From assembly GCA_007693325.1 (NCBI GenBank), contig REDW01000083.1, forward strand, positions 1 through 37,143: 37,143 nucleotides of DNA. Direction: 5' to 3'. The notes below the pieces were generated by a model. It was not told the origin of the DNA. It saw only the letters and a program-made list of their open reading frames with translations, and searched no databases. The DNA is from Spirochaetaceae bacterium. Its GTDB lineage: Bacteria; Spirochaetota; Spirochaetia; DSM-27196; PWMO01. Shown here in pieces: positions 8,058-16,960 of the stretch; position 1 is the first letter of the stretch, and each line of letters opens with the position of its first letter. A program made the translations under genes and the position numbers.

Positions 8058-9079
8058 TGGAGTCAACTGCACGCGGTGACCCGGCGGCGGTACTGCGTCT
8101 TGAAGCGCTCACGGTCAGCTTTGGCGGAAGCGGCAGTCCGATTCGCGCAGTGCGCGGGGTTGACATCACGCTGCGGGCCGCATCGGTTCACGCGCTGGTG
8201 GGTGAGTCGGGCGCGGGCAAGAGCGTCAGCGCCAAGGCCGTGCTGGGCCTTCTGCCGCGCAGCGCGACCTGCGGCGGGCGGATTCTGTTTCACGATACGG
8301 ATCTACTCTCGCTGCCGGCACGCAGCCTGCGTGCGATTCGAGGTAAACGAATTGCGATGGTTTTTCAGCAACCCGACAAGCACCTGAATCCCACCATGCG
8401 CGTCGGCTCTCAGGTGGCCGAGGTTCTGCGCTACCACAACGGCCTCGAGCGCCGGGAGGCGCTGTTGCAGGCGCGTTCGCTGCTCGATATGGTGGAGCTC
8501 AACGGACGCGAAGTGCTGCGCTCGTTCCCGCATGAGCTTTCCGGCGGCATGAAGCAGCGCGTTGCAATTGCCTCGGCGATTGCCTGCCGTCCCGAGGTCC
8601 TGATTGCCGATGAACCGACAACCGCGCTGGATGTGACCATCCAGTCGCAGATTCTGGCGCTTCTCGACCGCGTGCGCCGAGAGCTGGGCACCGCAATCCT
8701 GTTCATATCGCACGATCTACCGCTGGTGCGCGGGTTTGCCGACGATGTCTCGGTTCTCTACGCCGGACGCATCGTCGAGCAGGCGACCAGCCGTGAGCTA
8801 TTCAGCTGTGCGCACCATCCCTATACCGACCGACTGATTGCAGCCACTCCGGACCCCGCACGCCGTGGCGAAAGGCTGGCGGCTATACGCGGAAGCGTAC
8901 CCGATCCACAGGACGTTCCCGCCGGTTGTGCGTTTGCGCCGCGCTGTCCTATGGCTGCCGATCGCTGCCGCGTCGAGGTGCCGCCGCTGCGTCTGAGTGA
9001 GGATGCAGATGGTTCGCAGCGGCGCAGCGCCTGCCACTTTGCCGAGCAGCTGATCTGCGGGAGTCTGCACGATGGATGA
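8057..9079 (+). CDS. Oligopeptide-type ABC transporter ATPase (DppD/OppD family)
   Basis: Cytosolic ATPase subunit of 340 residues. It has Walker A GESGAGKS near residue 51, a Q-loop ([11 protein letters not shown]), signature LSGGMKQR, Walker [13 protein letters not shown] and the H-loop ISHDLPLV. The C-terminal oligopeptide extension [17 protein letters not shown] with a later SACHF supplies four cysteines. These are typical of DppD/OppD and have been linked to an iron-sulfur cluster in some members. The start is the ATG at 8057 in a TGATGG overlap with the permease stop; the preceding TTG is in frame but less likely. Confidence 0.92.
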   Translation: MESTARGDPAAVLRLEALTVSFGGSGSPIRAVRGVDITLRAASVHALVGESGAGKSVSAKAVLGLLPRSATCGGRILFHDTDLLSLPARSLRAIRGKRIAMVFQQPDKHLNPTMRVGSQVAEVLRYHNGLERREALLQARSLLDMVELNGREVLRSFPHELSGGMKQRVAIASAIACRPEVLIADEPTTALDVTIQSQILALLDRVRRELGTAILFISHDLPLVRGFADDVSVLYAGRIVEQATSRELFSCAHHPYTDRLIAATPDPARRGERLAAIRGSVPDPQDVPAGCAFAPRCPMAADRCRVEVPPLRLSEDADGSQRRSACHFAEQLICGSLHDG

Positions 9080-9875
9080 GCTGGTACGCGTCGAGGGACT
9101 GAGCAAAGTACACTACGCCGCCGGGTTGCTCAAGCGCCGTGCGCGCGTTGTGCGCGCGGTGGACGATGTATCGCTGGCCGTCCGGCACAACACCATTCTG
9201 GGCCTGGTGGGGGAGTCCGGCAGCGGCAAGAGCACCCTTGCGCGAGCGATGCTCTATCTCGATCCGCCGACTGCGGGCAGCGTAATGATCGACGGACTCG
9301 ATCCGGCGCTGCTTTCGCGTTCTCAAATGAGACAGTTCCGTCATCGAGCCCAGATTGTGGTGCAGGATCCCTACGCTGCGCTCAACCCACGTCTGAGCAT
9401 CGCCTCCAGCGTCGCCGAGGGCTTGCGTAATCGCGGGTTCCCGCGGCGCGCGCGCGAGCGACGGGTCGCCGAGCTGCTGGAGATGGTCGGCATTGCGTCA
9501 CGACGCGCACGCGACAATCCGCAGCAGTTCTCCGGTGGACAGCGTCAGCGCATCATCATCGCGCGTGCACTGGCGATGGATCCGCGGTTTCTGATACTCG
9601 ATGAACCGGTCTCGAGTCTGGATGTGTCAATTCAGGCGCAGATCATTAATCTGCTGCTGGACTTGAAACAACGGCTTGCTCTTACGTATCTTTTCATATC
9701 GCATGACCTCAATCTGGTTGCCTACGTGAGTGACGCGATTGCGGTGATGAAAGACGGTCGAATCGTCGAGATGGGTGATGCAGCCGAGGTGATTGCACAG
9801 CCGCGCGACCCCTACACCCAGATGCTTTTTGACAATGCACCCAGGCTGTTGGATGTCAGACCGGGGAGGATATAG
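9072..9875 (+). CDS. Oligopeptide-type ABC transporter ATPase (DppF/OppF family)
   Basis: Second ATPase subunit, 267 residues, overlapping the first by 8 bases. Walker A is GESGSGKS near residue 48, signature FSGGQRQR, Walker B FLILDEPVSSLD and H-loop ISHDLNLV. The family trait QDPYAALNPRLSI is present. It is shorter than typical DppF/OppF (about 320-330) because it stops soon after PRDPYTQMLFDNAP and lacks the cysteine-bearing C-terminal extension. Pairs with the 8057 gene product as the heterodimeric motor. Confidence 0.92.
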   Translation: MDELVRVEGLSKVHYAAGLLKRRARVVRAVDDVSLAVRHNTILGLVGESGSGKSTLARAMLYLDPPTAGSVMIDGLDPALLSRSQMRQFRHRAQIVVQDPYAALNPRLSIASSVAEGLRNRGFPRRARERRVAELLEMVGIASRRARDNPQQFSGGQRQRIIIARALAMDPRFLILDEPVSSLDVSIQAQIINLLLDLKQRLALTYLFISHDLNLVAYVSDAIAVMKDGRIVEMGDAAEVIAQPRDPYTQMLFDNAPRLLDVRPGRI

Positions 9876-11384
9876 ATGAAGAGATTACTGTTGGTGGTAT
9901 TGGTAGCCCTTGCGCCTGCGGCGATGTACGCCGGCGGTGGTTCAGAAGCCGCGGCGGAGCAGGCGGAGACGCTGCAGTTTGCGCTATCCGGCAACCCCAA
10001 CACGCTCGATCCGCAGGCAACCGAGGGAACGCTTACGTTCCAGGTGTTAAGGAGCGTTTACGATACGCTGGTAGAACCCGACCAGGACGGCCGCATTGTG
10101 CCGGCGCTTGCCGAGTCATGGCGGGTGTCCGAGGATAACCTGCGCTGGACCTTTCGTTTGCGCGACAACGTCGTGTTCCATAACGGTGATGCGCTGACGT
10201 CAGCCGACGTAGCGGCCAGCTTTGAGCGGCTGCTGGAGCCGGCCTTTGGATCGCCGCACGCCAAGGAGCTCGCGGCGTTGCGCGAAATCCGCACCCCGGA
10301 CCGTCGTACCGTGGAGTTTGTGCTCGATCAACCCTATTCACCGTTGCTGTCTGCCCTGGCCACCGGCTGGAGTGCCATTCTGCCGCAGAGACTGATTGAC
10401 GCACAGCACGATTTTGCCGCCCGGCCGGTGGGGACCGGACCATTCCGTTTCGAACAGTGGATTCGCGACAATCGGATAACACTGACACGCAACGAGGATT
10501 ACTGGATGCCGCAGGCGCCGCAGCTCAGCCGGGTTAACTTCAACATCATTACCGAAGTTGCGGTTCAGGTGCAGGGGCTGCTGACCGGCGATCTGGACAT
10601 TATCGACATGGTCGGTCCCACCGACATCGCGCGGATCGAACAGGATCCGCGAACCAAGCTCGATGTTGGACTCTCTTCGCTGGTGATGGTGCTGGCGATC
10701 AACACGCGACGCGAGCCGTTGTCGGAGTTGAGAATACGCCAGGCAATCAACCACGCGGTGGACAAGCAGGCCATTCTCGATGTTGCCTACGCCGGCGGTG
10801 AAGTGATCGGAACGTTCATGGACTACGGTGACCCCTACTACGTAGACTTCACCGACCGCTATCCACACCACCCCGACCGCGCGCGGCAGCTGATTGCCGA
10901 GGCCGCGCCGCAGAACCGCACCCTGGATCTCGTGCTGCCGCAGAACTACGAACCGCACGTACGTGCCGGAGAGATGTACCAGCAGATGCTGTCGCGGGTC
11001 GGGCTCGATGTGCAGATCCGGCTGGTCGACTGGTCAACCTGGCTGTCGGACGTCTACGCTGCGGGAAACTTCGACCTGACGGTGATAGGGCATACCGGTA
11101 AGCTCGACCCCGACAGCCGGCTTTCGATGTTTGAGAACGATGACAACTACGTTGGATGGACCCATCCGCAGGCGGCCGAGAACATCCGTGCCGCGCGTCA
11201 GGAGGCGGATTTTGATCAGCGCCGCGAGCTCTACCGCGACGTACTTGAGCTGCTGGCTGTGGAGGTTCCGTTTGTATTTGTCGGGTCGAATTACCGCCAT
11301 ATTGCGATGCGCGAAAACGTCACGGGGTTTCACATGGATGCCAAGCTTGATACCTACGATCTGCGCCGCGTGCGCCTGCGTTGA
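9876..11384 (+). CDS. Extracellular solute-binding protein, family 5 (DppA/OppA type)
   Basis: Secreted or periplasmic substrate-binding protein of 502 residues. A signal peptide (MKRLLLVVLVALAPAAMYA) precedes GGGSEAAAEQ, an export end style common in spirochaetes; no lipobox cysteine is visible. The family 5 core shows LDPQATEGTLTFQVLRSVYDTLV, PALAESWRVSEDNLRWTFRLRDNV-type text, FHNGDALTSADVAASFERL, the VGTGPFRF motif, and late KLDPDSRLSMF. GGGGAGGA just before the ATG is a strong ribosome binding site. It directly abuts the dppF stop and should give the importer its specificity; peptides are the default guess. Confidence 0.92.
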   Translation: MKRLLLVVLVALAPAAMYAGGGSEAAAEQAETLQFALSGNPNTLDPQATEGTLTFQVLRSVYDTLVEPDQDGRIVPALAESWRVSEDNLRWTFRLRDNVVFHNGDALTSADVAASFERLLEPAFGSPHAKELAALREIRTPDRRTVEFVLDQPYSPLLSALATGWSAILPQRLIDAQHDFAARPVGTGPFRFEQWIRDNRITLTRNEDYWMPQAPQLSRVNFNIITEVAVQVQGLLTGDLDIIDMVGPTDIARIEQDPRTKLDVGLSSLVMVLAINTRREPLSELRIRQAINHAVDKQAILDVAYAGGEVIGTFMDYGDPYYVDFTDRYPHHPDRARQLIAEAAPQNRTLDLVLPQNYEPHVRAGEMYQQMLSRVGLDVQIRLVDWSTWLSDVYAAGNFDLTVIGHTGKLDPDSRLSMFENDDNYVGWTHPQAAENIRAARQEADFDQRRELYRDVLELLAVEVPFVFVGSNYRHIAMRENVTGFHMDAKLDTYDLRRVRLR

Positions 11385-11408
11385 GCTTCATCGGTAAACG
11401 GTGGGCCA

Positions 11409-12239
11409 ATGCCGATGAAACCACAAACCGAGACAGCCGCTCGAATCCTGCTCTGGCTCACCGTGGGCTACATTGTGGTTCTATCCGCAGCGGCGGCCGC
11501 CGCGCCGCTACTCGCGCCGGCCGATCCGCTGCTGCAGGATCTCCCGGCGCGCTTTGCTCCTCCCGGCTCTCCGGCCTATCCGCTGGGGGCTGACGATTTT
11601 GGCCGTGATGTGCTGTCGCGCATCATCTACGGCGCGCGGGCGGCGCTGCTGGTCGGGCTGGTGTCGGTAGGCATCGCACTGGCGATAGGACTCGTTATCG
11701 GACTGACAGCGGGGCTGCTGGAGGGGCCGGTTGACAACGCTCTGATGCTGCTGATGGATGCGGTGCTGTCGTTTCCTACCGTTCTGCTGGCGATCACGGT
11801 TGTCAGTGTCTTTGGCTACGGTCTGGCGCAGGTCATGGCTGCCATTGGGGTGATCTTCAGTCCGCTCTTCGCGCGTATTATCCGCGCTGAAACGCTGACG
11901 CTCAAACACGAACCCTACGTCATGTCGGCTTACGCGTTGGGAACTCCGCTGCGGCGCATTGTTGCGGTGCACCTGTTACCCAATATGCTGCCCAAGATTG
12001 TGGTGCAGTGCACTGTAGCCTTTGCGCTGGCAATAGTCATTGAAGCTTCCCTGTCGTTCCTGGGACTCGGCGCTCAGCCGCCGCAGCCAAGCTGGGGGCT
12101 GATGTTGCGCAACGCGCGTAATTACCTCTTTGACGCACCGTGGCTGGCGTTCTATCCGGGGCTGGCGATCGGGCTTACTGTATTCAGCTTCAATCTTCTG
12201 GGCGATCTGCTGAACGAGTTACTGCAGATTCGACGCTGA
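11409..12239 (+). CDS. Oligopeptide-type ABC transporter permease (DppC/OppC family)
   Basis: Second permease, 276 residues, with the DppC hallmarks LGADDFGRDVLSRIIYGARAALLVG near residues 57-81, the EAA loop (EPYVMSAYALGTPLRRIVAVHLLPNMLP) and the final SFLGLGAQPPQPSWGLML segment. It follows the binding protein by 24 bases instead of sitting next to dppB, so the order is B-D-F-A-C. Its last 50 bases overlap the 3' end of the convergent phospholipase-like gene. Confidence 0.92.
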   Translation: MPMKPQTETAARILLWLTVGYIVVLSAAAAAAPLLAPADPLLQDLPARFAPPGSPAYPLGADDFGRDVLSRIIYGARAALLVGLVSVGIALAIGLVIGLTAGLLEGPVDNALMLLMDAVLSFPTVLLAITVVSVFGYGLAQVMAAIGVIFSPLFARIIRAETLTLKHEPYVMSAYALGTPLRRIVAVHLLPNMLPKIVVQCTVAFALAIVIEASLSFLGLGAQPPQPSWGLMLRNARNYLFDAPWLAFYPGLAIGLTVFSFNLLGDLLNELLQIRR

Positions 12240-13266
12240 GTAACCGCTGCGCGCGTTCGCCAACCAGCCGGGTCAGGTGGTCTGCCAGCGGCAGGGGATT
12301 GCATCTCCGCTTGCGGCATGGATGCCCCACGTGGCGGCCGTCGCTGAGATTCTGGTTGCCGACGATCTGGATGAGCGAATCCGGGTCAATGTTGCCGCTC
12401 CAGGCTGACGCAACCGCCTGCAGGACCGCCGGGGCGTGCTGCAGCGCAGCGCGCCACAAATCCCAGAAGGACTCGTGTCGCGGCTCGCCGTTGCCGCACG
12501 GGTGATACCAGCCGCCGTGCGCCTCGTTGGTCAGATCGATGTCCGCCGGGAGCTCCAGCGGATGGATCAGGCTCAGCCAGCGAGCCAGCCGCTGCGGATC
12601 GTTCACCTGCTGTATCATCGAACGCAGGCGCGCAGCGTCAACCATGTTGGTGGTCCGGTAGAATCCCAGCGAGTCGAGGTAGGCATTGCGCAAACGGTCA
12701 GCCAGCTGCGGATCGCGCGCTGCGCGTTCGGTAACCGCAGACAGTGCGGCGGTCAATCCGGCGGCAATCGGTGGCGGAAGATCGTCTCCGCAGTCAAAGG
12801 CAGCCGCAAAATCAAAGCCGGCTGCGTTACGGCTCCAGAAGCGCTCGAGCAGCAGACAGTCCAGTACGCGCTCGAAGTAGGCGTGCAGCTGGAACGGCAG
12901 CGCCTGCGGAGCGGTTGTGCGCCGGGCGCCCCAGCCGGCAAAGTAGTTAATGAACGGGTGTATGAAGCGGTCCAGCAGCGCGTGTGTGGCGAAGGAGAGC
13001 ACATAGGCGCCGTAGTCGGATTCCAGCCGCAGCTGGTTGTCACGCGCATAGCGTACCAGCGCGGCTACCGCGCTGCCGTAGCCGCGGCGATGCAGCAGCG
13101 CGCCGTATTCCAGCCCGGACGGTTTGCGGCGACGGTTGTGGTAGAATACATCGGGCCCCTGTGCGCCGAAGCCAACGTAGGGAGAGTCCAGTGCTACCGG
13201 GGCGTGGTCAAAAGCGGCGCCGATACTCTGGACGGAAAAAACCAGGTGCGCGAGCTGCGACGGCAT
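12190..13266 (-). CDS. Zinc-dependent phospholipase C-like protein
   Basis: A 358-residue protein with the fold signature of the Zn_dep_PLPC family. Near the N-terminus are PSQLAHLVFSVQSIG and YVGFGAQGPDVFYHN, followed by HRRGYGSAVAALVRYA and the His/Asp-rich YVLSFATHALLDRFIHPFINYFAGW. These histidines and aspartates are the likely metal ligands. No signal peptide is evident, so a cytosolic hydrolase is possible; the substrate is unknown. The start is uncertain: ATG at 13266 fits the family start, while a TTG at 13302 would add 12 residues, and neither has a good ribosome binding site. It converges on and overlaps the dppC-like gene by 50 bases and diverges from ackA. Confidence 0.75.
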   Translation of the reverse strand: MPSQLAHLVFSVQSIGAAFDHAPVALDSPYVGFGAQGPDVFYHNRRRKPSGLEYGALLHRRGYGSAVAALVRYARDNQLRLESDYGAYVLSFATHALLDRFIHPFINYFAGWGARRTTAPQALPFQLHAYFERVLDCLLLERFWSRNAAGFDFAAAFDCGDDLPPPIAAGLTAALSAVTERAARDPQLADRLRNAYLDSLGFYRTTNMVDAARLRSMIQQVNDPQRLARWLSLIHPLELPADIDLTNEAHGGWYHPCGNGEPRHESFWDLWRAALQHAPAVLQAVASAWSGNIDPDSLIQIVGNQNLSDGRHVGHPCRKRRCNPLPLADHLTRLVGERAQRLLSVESAVTRSADRPED

Positions 13267-13334
13267 GCTGTCGATGCTATCACAGCCGTCAGGCTGCCAC
13301 AAGTGAGACGCCGTTTACCTATTGTGCTATTGAT

Positions 13335-13340
13335 TATACA
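13335..13340 (+). promoter_or_regulatory. Possible -10 element of ackA
   Basis: TATACA is preceded by GAT, but no good -35 hexamer is seen. The expected start near 13347 is only 2 bases before the ackA ATG, and no ribosome binding site is visible. The message could be leaderless. Confidence 0.3.
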
Positions 13341-13348
13341 CTGTCGCT

Positions 13349-14578
13349 ATGGCCAAGAGTCGAGCCCAGTCAGACGATATCCTGGTGATCAACTGCGGTA
13401 GTTCCTCGCTCAAGTACGAGGTGTATGCGATGCCCCAACGGTCCAGCGTTGGCCGCGGACAGGTTGAGCGGATTGGCGGATCCAGTGGCGAGATAAACCA
13501 GGAGTCGATTAACGGGCACTATCGGCGTGAACAGCCGATGCCCGATCACCAGGCGGCGATAGCGGCAGTGATCGAAGCGCTGACGGACGACAAAGCCGGT
13601 GTAGTGGATAATCTCGACGGCATAGCAGGAGTGGGGCACCGCGTAGTACACGGTGGTGAGAACTACGCCGGATCGGTGGTTATTGATGATGCGGTGCTGG
13701 CTGCAATAGAAGAGAACATCGAATTGGCGCCGCTGCACAATCCGGCCAACCTGACCGGAATCCAGCAAGCGATGAAGGCCCTGCCGGGGATCCCGCAAGT
13801 GGCGGTCTTTGATACTGCGTTTCACCAGACGCTCAGTCCGGCGGCGTATCTCTACGGGCTGCCACGCGAGCTCTACGAGAAGCACAAGATCCGGCGCTAC
13901 GGTTTTCACGGGACCAGCCACCGCTACGTAGCGAACGAGGCGGTCAAGTTCATGAAGCGCTCGGCGGAAAACACCAACGTGATCTCGTGTCATCTCGGCA
14001 ATGGCGCCTCGATCACCGCGATCCGTAACGGTGTATCGGTGGATACTTCCATGGGATTCACCCCGCTCGAGGGGCTGATGATGGGGACGCGCAGCGGAGA
14101 TATCGATCCCGCGATCATCTTCTACCTGTTGGAGCGCGGCTACAGCGCGGCTGAGCTGAACAATATGCTCAACAAGCAGAGCGGGCTGCTGGGTCTCTCG
14201 GGCATATCGAATGATCTGCGTGATCTCGAAGACGCCGCCGAGCGCGGTGACCGCAATGCGCTCGACGCGCTGGAAGTTTTCGCGTACCGCATCCGCAAGT
14301 ACATCGGCGGTTATTCGGCCAATCTGGTCAAGGTCGATATCCTGGTATTTACCGGAGGAATTGGGCAGTACGGTACGCGTATGCGCGAGAGGATCTGTAA
14401 TCGGCTGGAGAACATCGGCATTGTGATGGACTACCGGCGCAACCTCGAGAACGGTCCGCGGCAGGGATTGATATCGCGCGACTACTCGCCGGTTGACATC
14501 GTTGTGGTTCCTACCAATGAAGAGCTGCAAATTGCAATCGATACACACCGCCTGGTGAGACCGAGGAGTGAACACTGA
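13349..14578 (+). CDS. ackA: Acetate kinase
   Basis: Converts acetyl phosphate and ADP to acetate and ATP, the energy-yielding end of mixed-acid fermentation. The 409 residues contain all signature blocks: ILVINCGSSSLKYEVY near 11-26, GHRVVHGGENY, AVFDTAFHQT, YGFHGTSHRYV, CHLGNGASITAI, GTRSGDIDPAI, FTGGIGQYG and TNEELQIAIDT. The catalytic Asn, Arg, Asp, Arg and Glu expected from the family are in place. About eight extra residues precede the usual start. No pta gene is adjacent. No ribosome binding site is visible at the ATG. GAGGAG near its 3' end probably serves the next gene, which overlaps the stop codon. Confidence 0.96.
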   Translation: MAKSRAQSDDILVINCGSSSLKYEVYAMPQRSSVGRGQVERIGGSSGEINQESINGHYRREQPMPDHQAAIAAVIEALTDDKAGVVDNLDGIAGVGHRVVHGGENYAGSVVIDDAVLAAIEENIELAPLHNPANLTGIQQAMKALPGIPQVAVFDTAFHQTLSPAAYLYGLPRELYEKHKIRRYGFHGTSHRYVANEAVKFMKRSAENTNVISCHLGNGASITAIRNGVSVDTSMGFTPLEGLMMGTRSGDIDPAIIFYLLERGYSAAELNNMLNKQSGLLGLSGISNDLRDLEDAAERGDRNALDALEVFAYRIRKYIGGYSANLVKVDILVFTGGIGQYGTRMRERICNRLENIGIVMDYRRNLENGPRQGLISRDYSPVDIVVVPTNEELQIAIDTHRLVRPRSEH

Positions 14579-16008
14579 CCAGGGCGGCAGGGCACGCGTG
14601 TGAGATCGACCTCCAACAGTTCAGCGCTTTTCTGAGCTGTCCGCGCGGCTTCCGCGAGCAGCGCCTCGGCAGAACAGCTACGCCGGCGGCTACTGCGGAC
14701 GGTTACCGCCGGCGCTGCCGCAACGCGCTGGCGCGGCATCTTCGCGCTGTGCAGCTGCCAAACCACCTCTCATACCGGACAGTGGAGCACGACGTCGAGT
14801 TTCGCGCCGACGGAATTCGGGCCAACGCTGATCTGGTTGCAACAACCGATGACGGGCAAGCGGTGGTTGCGCTGGTGCGCCTCGGCAGTTGGCGCAAACG
14901 TAACTACGTTCTGGATGCGTCCTTTGCACTCACCGCCGCCGAGGCGAGCGGTCGCCGTGTTCAGAGCCTGCTGCTCTATCACCCGCGCAAGGAGTACGTT
15001 CGAGGGTTACAGCTGTGCGCCGCTGAACTGCTGATCTGTGATGATATCACCGTGGCGGCACGGCGGCTGCTGCCCGAAGTTCAGTCGGCGCTGCAGCAGA
15101 TAGTGGCAATCAGCGCCGATGCAGCCCTTGTTGAAGCGGATGAACTGCAGGCGTGCGGGCAGTGCAGGTACTGCAGCGCTGAGGCCGCGGCAACGCTGGC
15201 TGTGGATGATCCGCGAACGCTGTTTCTTGCCAGACGTAAGGGCAGAGAGCTTGTACAGGCCGGGGTTGAGTCACTGCTTGGACTGCCGCAGAGCGTCACA
15301 TTGACACCCCGACAGCGTATTCAGATCGAGGCAATCCGCCAAACCCGGCCGCACGTGGACCGTCCTGCGCTGCGCGAGTTTGCCGCACAACTGCGTTACC
15401 CGCTGCGATTTCTGGACTTTGAAGCGTTCTCACTACCGGTACCGCCTTACCCGGATACGCGCGTATGGGAGCACATACCCTATCTCTATACGCTGCAGAC
15501 GGTAGCAGAGCCCGGCGCAGCGGCCGAGCAGACTTACTTCTGTGGCAGCGCCTCCGGTGACTACCGCGAACAGCTCGCCGGGCAGCTCATGCACGATCTT
15601 GGCGCTGTGGGTACCATTATTGTCTACGGGCGAGACTTTGAAGCGCGTATGCTGCGGCGTCTCGGCAACTGGGTGCCGGCTGCCGCGCAGGCGCTTGGAG
15701 ACTGCGTTGAACGGGTTATAGACCTTGCGCAGCCGTTTCGCGAGTTCTGGTACTACCACCATCTGCAGCGTGGCAGCCTGTCGATGAAAACCATCCTGCC
15801 GCTACTGGGCGGTATCGGCTACGAGGACCTGAAGATCCACAACGGACTCGAGGCCAACGCCGTTTTTTCGACGGCGCTCCTCGAGGGCCGGCCGCTGAAT
15901 CCTGCGGAACAGACAGCGGTGATTGACTACTGCGCCCGTGATACCGCGGGCATGGCCAGAATGACAGAGGCGCTGCTGCGCCTCTGTCAGGACGGGTCTG
16001 CCTGCTAG
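14575..16008 (+). CDS. DUF2779/RecB-like nuclease-family protein with probable CTG start
   Basis: A protein of about 477 residues. The N-terminal part reads DLQQFSAFLSCPRGFREQRL, like the start of Cas4/RecB-type PD-(D/E)XK nucleases. YVLDASFALTAAEASG and the LLLYHPRKEYVRGL segment fit the same family. The usual E-x-K stretch reads VVALVRLGSW, so this active site may be dead. A cysteine group (CGQCRYC) follows. The C-terminal DUF2779 half has RFLDFEAF, IIVYGRDFEARML and YCARDTAGM, resembling DnaQ-like exonuclease motifs. The open frame continues upstream of the GTG at 14749 back to a stop at 14569-14571. The only start with a ribosome binding site is CTG at 14575 (GAGGAG at 14563-14568), overlapping the ackA stop. 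Its role is unknown; DNA or RNA processing is inferred. Confidence 0.7.
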   Translation: MTRAAGHACEIDLQQFSAFLSCPRGFREQRLGRTATPAATADGYRRRCRNALARHLRAVQLPNHLSYRTVEHDVEFRADGIRANADLVATTDDGQAVVALVRLGSWRKRNYVLDASFALTAAEASGRRVQSLLLYHPRKEYVRGLQLCAAELLICDDITVAARRLLPEVQSALQQIVAISADAALVEADELQACGQCRYCSAEAAATLAVDDPRTLFLARRKGRELVQAGVESLLGLPQSVTLTPRQRIQIEAIRQTRPHVDRPALREFAAQLRYPLRFLDFEAFSLPVPPYPDTRVWEHIPYLYTLQTVAEPGAAAEQTYFCGSASGDYREQLAGQLMHDLGAVGTIIVYGRDFEARMLRRLGNWVPAAAQALGDCVERVIDLAQPFREFWYYHHLQRGSLSMKTILPLLGGIGYEDLKIHNGLEANAVFSTALLEGRPLNPAEQTAVIDYCARDTAGMARMTEALLRLCQDGSAC

Positions 16009-16787
16009 CGGCTGGTCAGCACAAAGTCGCTGAAATTGGCCGCCAGGCTGTTGGTCCTCAACGCGACGTAGTTGCCGCTCAGTACCGCAGGATCGACCGA
16101 GAAGAAGAAGCGCAGCGGCGCGGTGGGATCTTTGACCCCGATCTCCCCGGTACGCGTATTGACGCGGATGCTGATTGGAATATCGCGGTAGAGGAACGGC
16201 TCCAGGTCGGCCACGTTCATGCGATAGCCAAACTCGCGTTGCAGAGCCTCGGCGATGTCAACGCTCATCAGCTCAGACCCGAGCAGTGCGCGGGCTTCGG
16301 AACTGCGCAAGAGGCTCATGTCGATGTTCGACCTGCTTTCATAGACCTGCGCCCGGAATCCGAAGTGTTCAGGGGCGTTGCTTCGTGTCTCCGGGCGGGT
16401 GTCCAGATTGAGCCAAAGCAGATAGCTCTCTCCCAGACCCCAGGAACGGCCGCGCAGCGGAGGGTTGGAAACTCCGACTTGAACGCCAAACCCGGCGTGG
16501 AAGTGCTGGTTCTGCCAATCCTGATCACTGCGGTAGCCGCCGTCAGCGTAGCGGATATTGAAATCGATCTGGTAGATACCGTCCTGGGGCAGCCGCTTGT
16601 CAACGCGCGCGAGCGGAGCCCGGGGATCGTTCTGGTGTAATCGATTTCCGGACACCGACCAGTCGCCGGGACCCGGCACCCACTGACCCATTGACGAGAA
16701 ATTGTGGCTTTCAACTACCGTTTGCGTGAACGCTGGTGCTGCAATCAGGATTACCACCGCAATGGCAATAAACATGGTTTTGCGCAT
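16005..16787 (-). CDS. Secreted protein of unknown function
   Basis: A 260-residue protein with a clear signal peptide (MRKTMFIAIAVVILIAAPAFT) followed by a mature part rich in aromatic residues. I see no catalytic motif. SSMGQWVPGPGDWSVSGNRLHQ, IYQIDFNIRYADGG and VALRTNSLAANFSDF read like a lectin- or jelly-roll-type beta sandwich, but this is an impression. The ATG at 16787 is fixed by AGGAGG ending 7 bases upstream; an open frame continues further upstream but looks non-coding. Its stop codon shares the CTAG palindrome at 16005-16008 with the stop of the convergent nuclease-like gene. Confidence 0.8.
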   Translation of the reverse strand: MRKTMFIAIAVVILIAAPAFTQTVVESHNFSSMGQWVPGPGDWSVSGNRLHQNDPRAPLARVDKRLPQDGIYQIDFNIRYADGGYRSDQDWQNQHFHAGFGVQVGVSNPPLRGRSWGLGESYLLWLNLDTRPETRSNAPEHFGFRAQVYESRSNIDMSLLRSSEARALLGSELMSVDIAEALQREFGYRMNVADLEPFLYRDIPISIRVNTRTGEIGVKDPTAPLRFFFSVDPAVLSGNYVALRTNSLAANFSDFVLTSR

Positions 16788-16839
16788 CTTGTCGCCTCCT
16801 ACTGTGAGTTTTGTGTGCTTTGGTGTGCAAACCGCTTCC

Positions 16840-16868
16840 ATCATAGCCTGAGTTCGGCCACGGCACAA
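16840..16868 (-). promoter_or_regulatory. Possible promoter of the secreted-protein gene
   Basis: On the minus strand TTGTGC (16863-16868) and TATGAT (16840-16845) are 17 bases apart. The leader to the ATG at 16787 would be about 46 bases and contains the AGGAGG site. Confidence 0.4.
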
Positions 16869-16922
16869 CAATTATTTCCCGTGATTTCTGATTTGATCCG
16901 GTTCATGTGAAGTTCATGCCGG

Positions 16923-16951
16923 TTTACAGGTGAATCTTTTGCCCATACAAT
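16923..16951 (+). promoter_or_regulatory. Sigma-70-type promoter for the iron alcohol dehydrogenase
   Basis: TTTACA (16923-16928) and TACAAT (16946-16951) are separated by exactly 17 bases. The start would fall near 16958, 3 bases before the ATG at 16961, predicting a leaderless message. Confidence 0.65.
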
Positions 16952-16960
16952 GACACTGGC

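Noticed and set aside
12436-13401. 321-codon plus-strand frame opposite the phospholipase-like gene
   Set aside because: The minus strand carries the His/Asp motifs of a known family; the plus frame has none and runs into ackA.
13370-14575. 401-codon minus-strand frame opposite ackA
   Set aside because: It is the antisense shadow of a certain acetate kinase gene. High GC makes long opposite frames common, and its sequence resembles no family.
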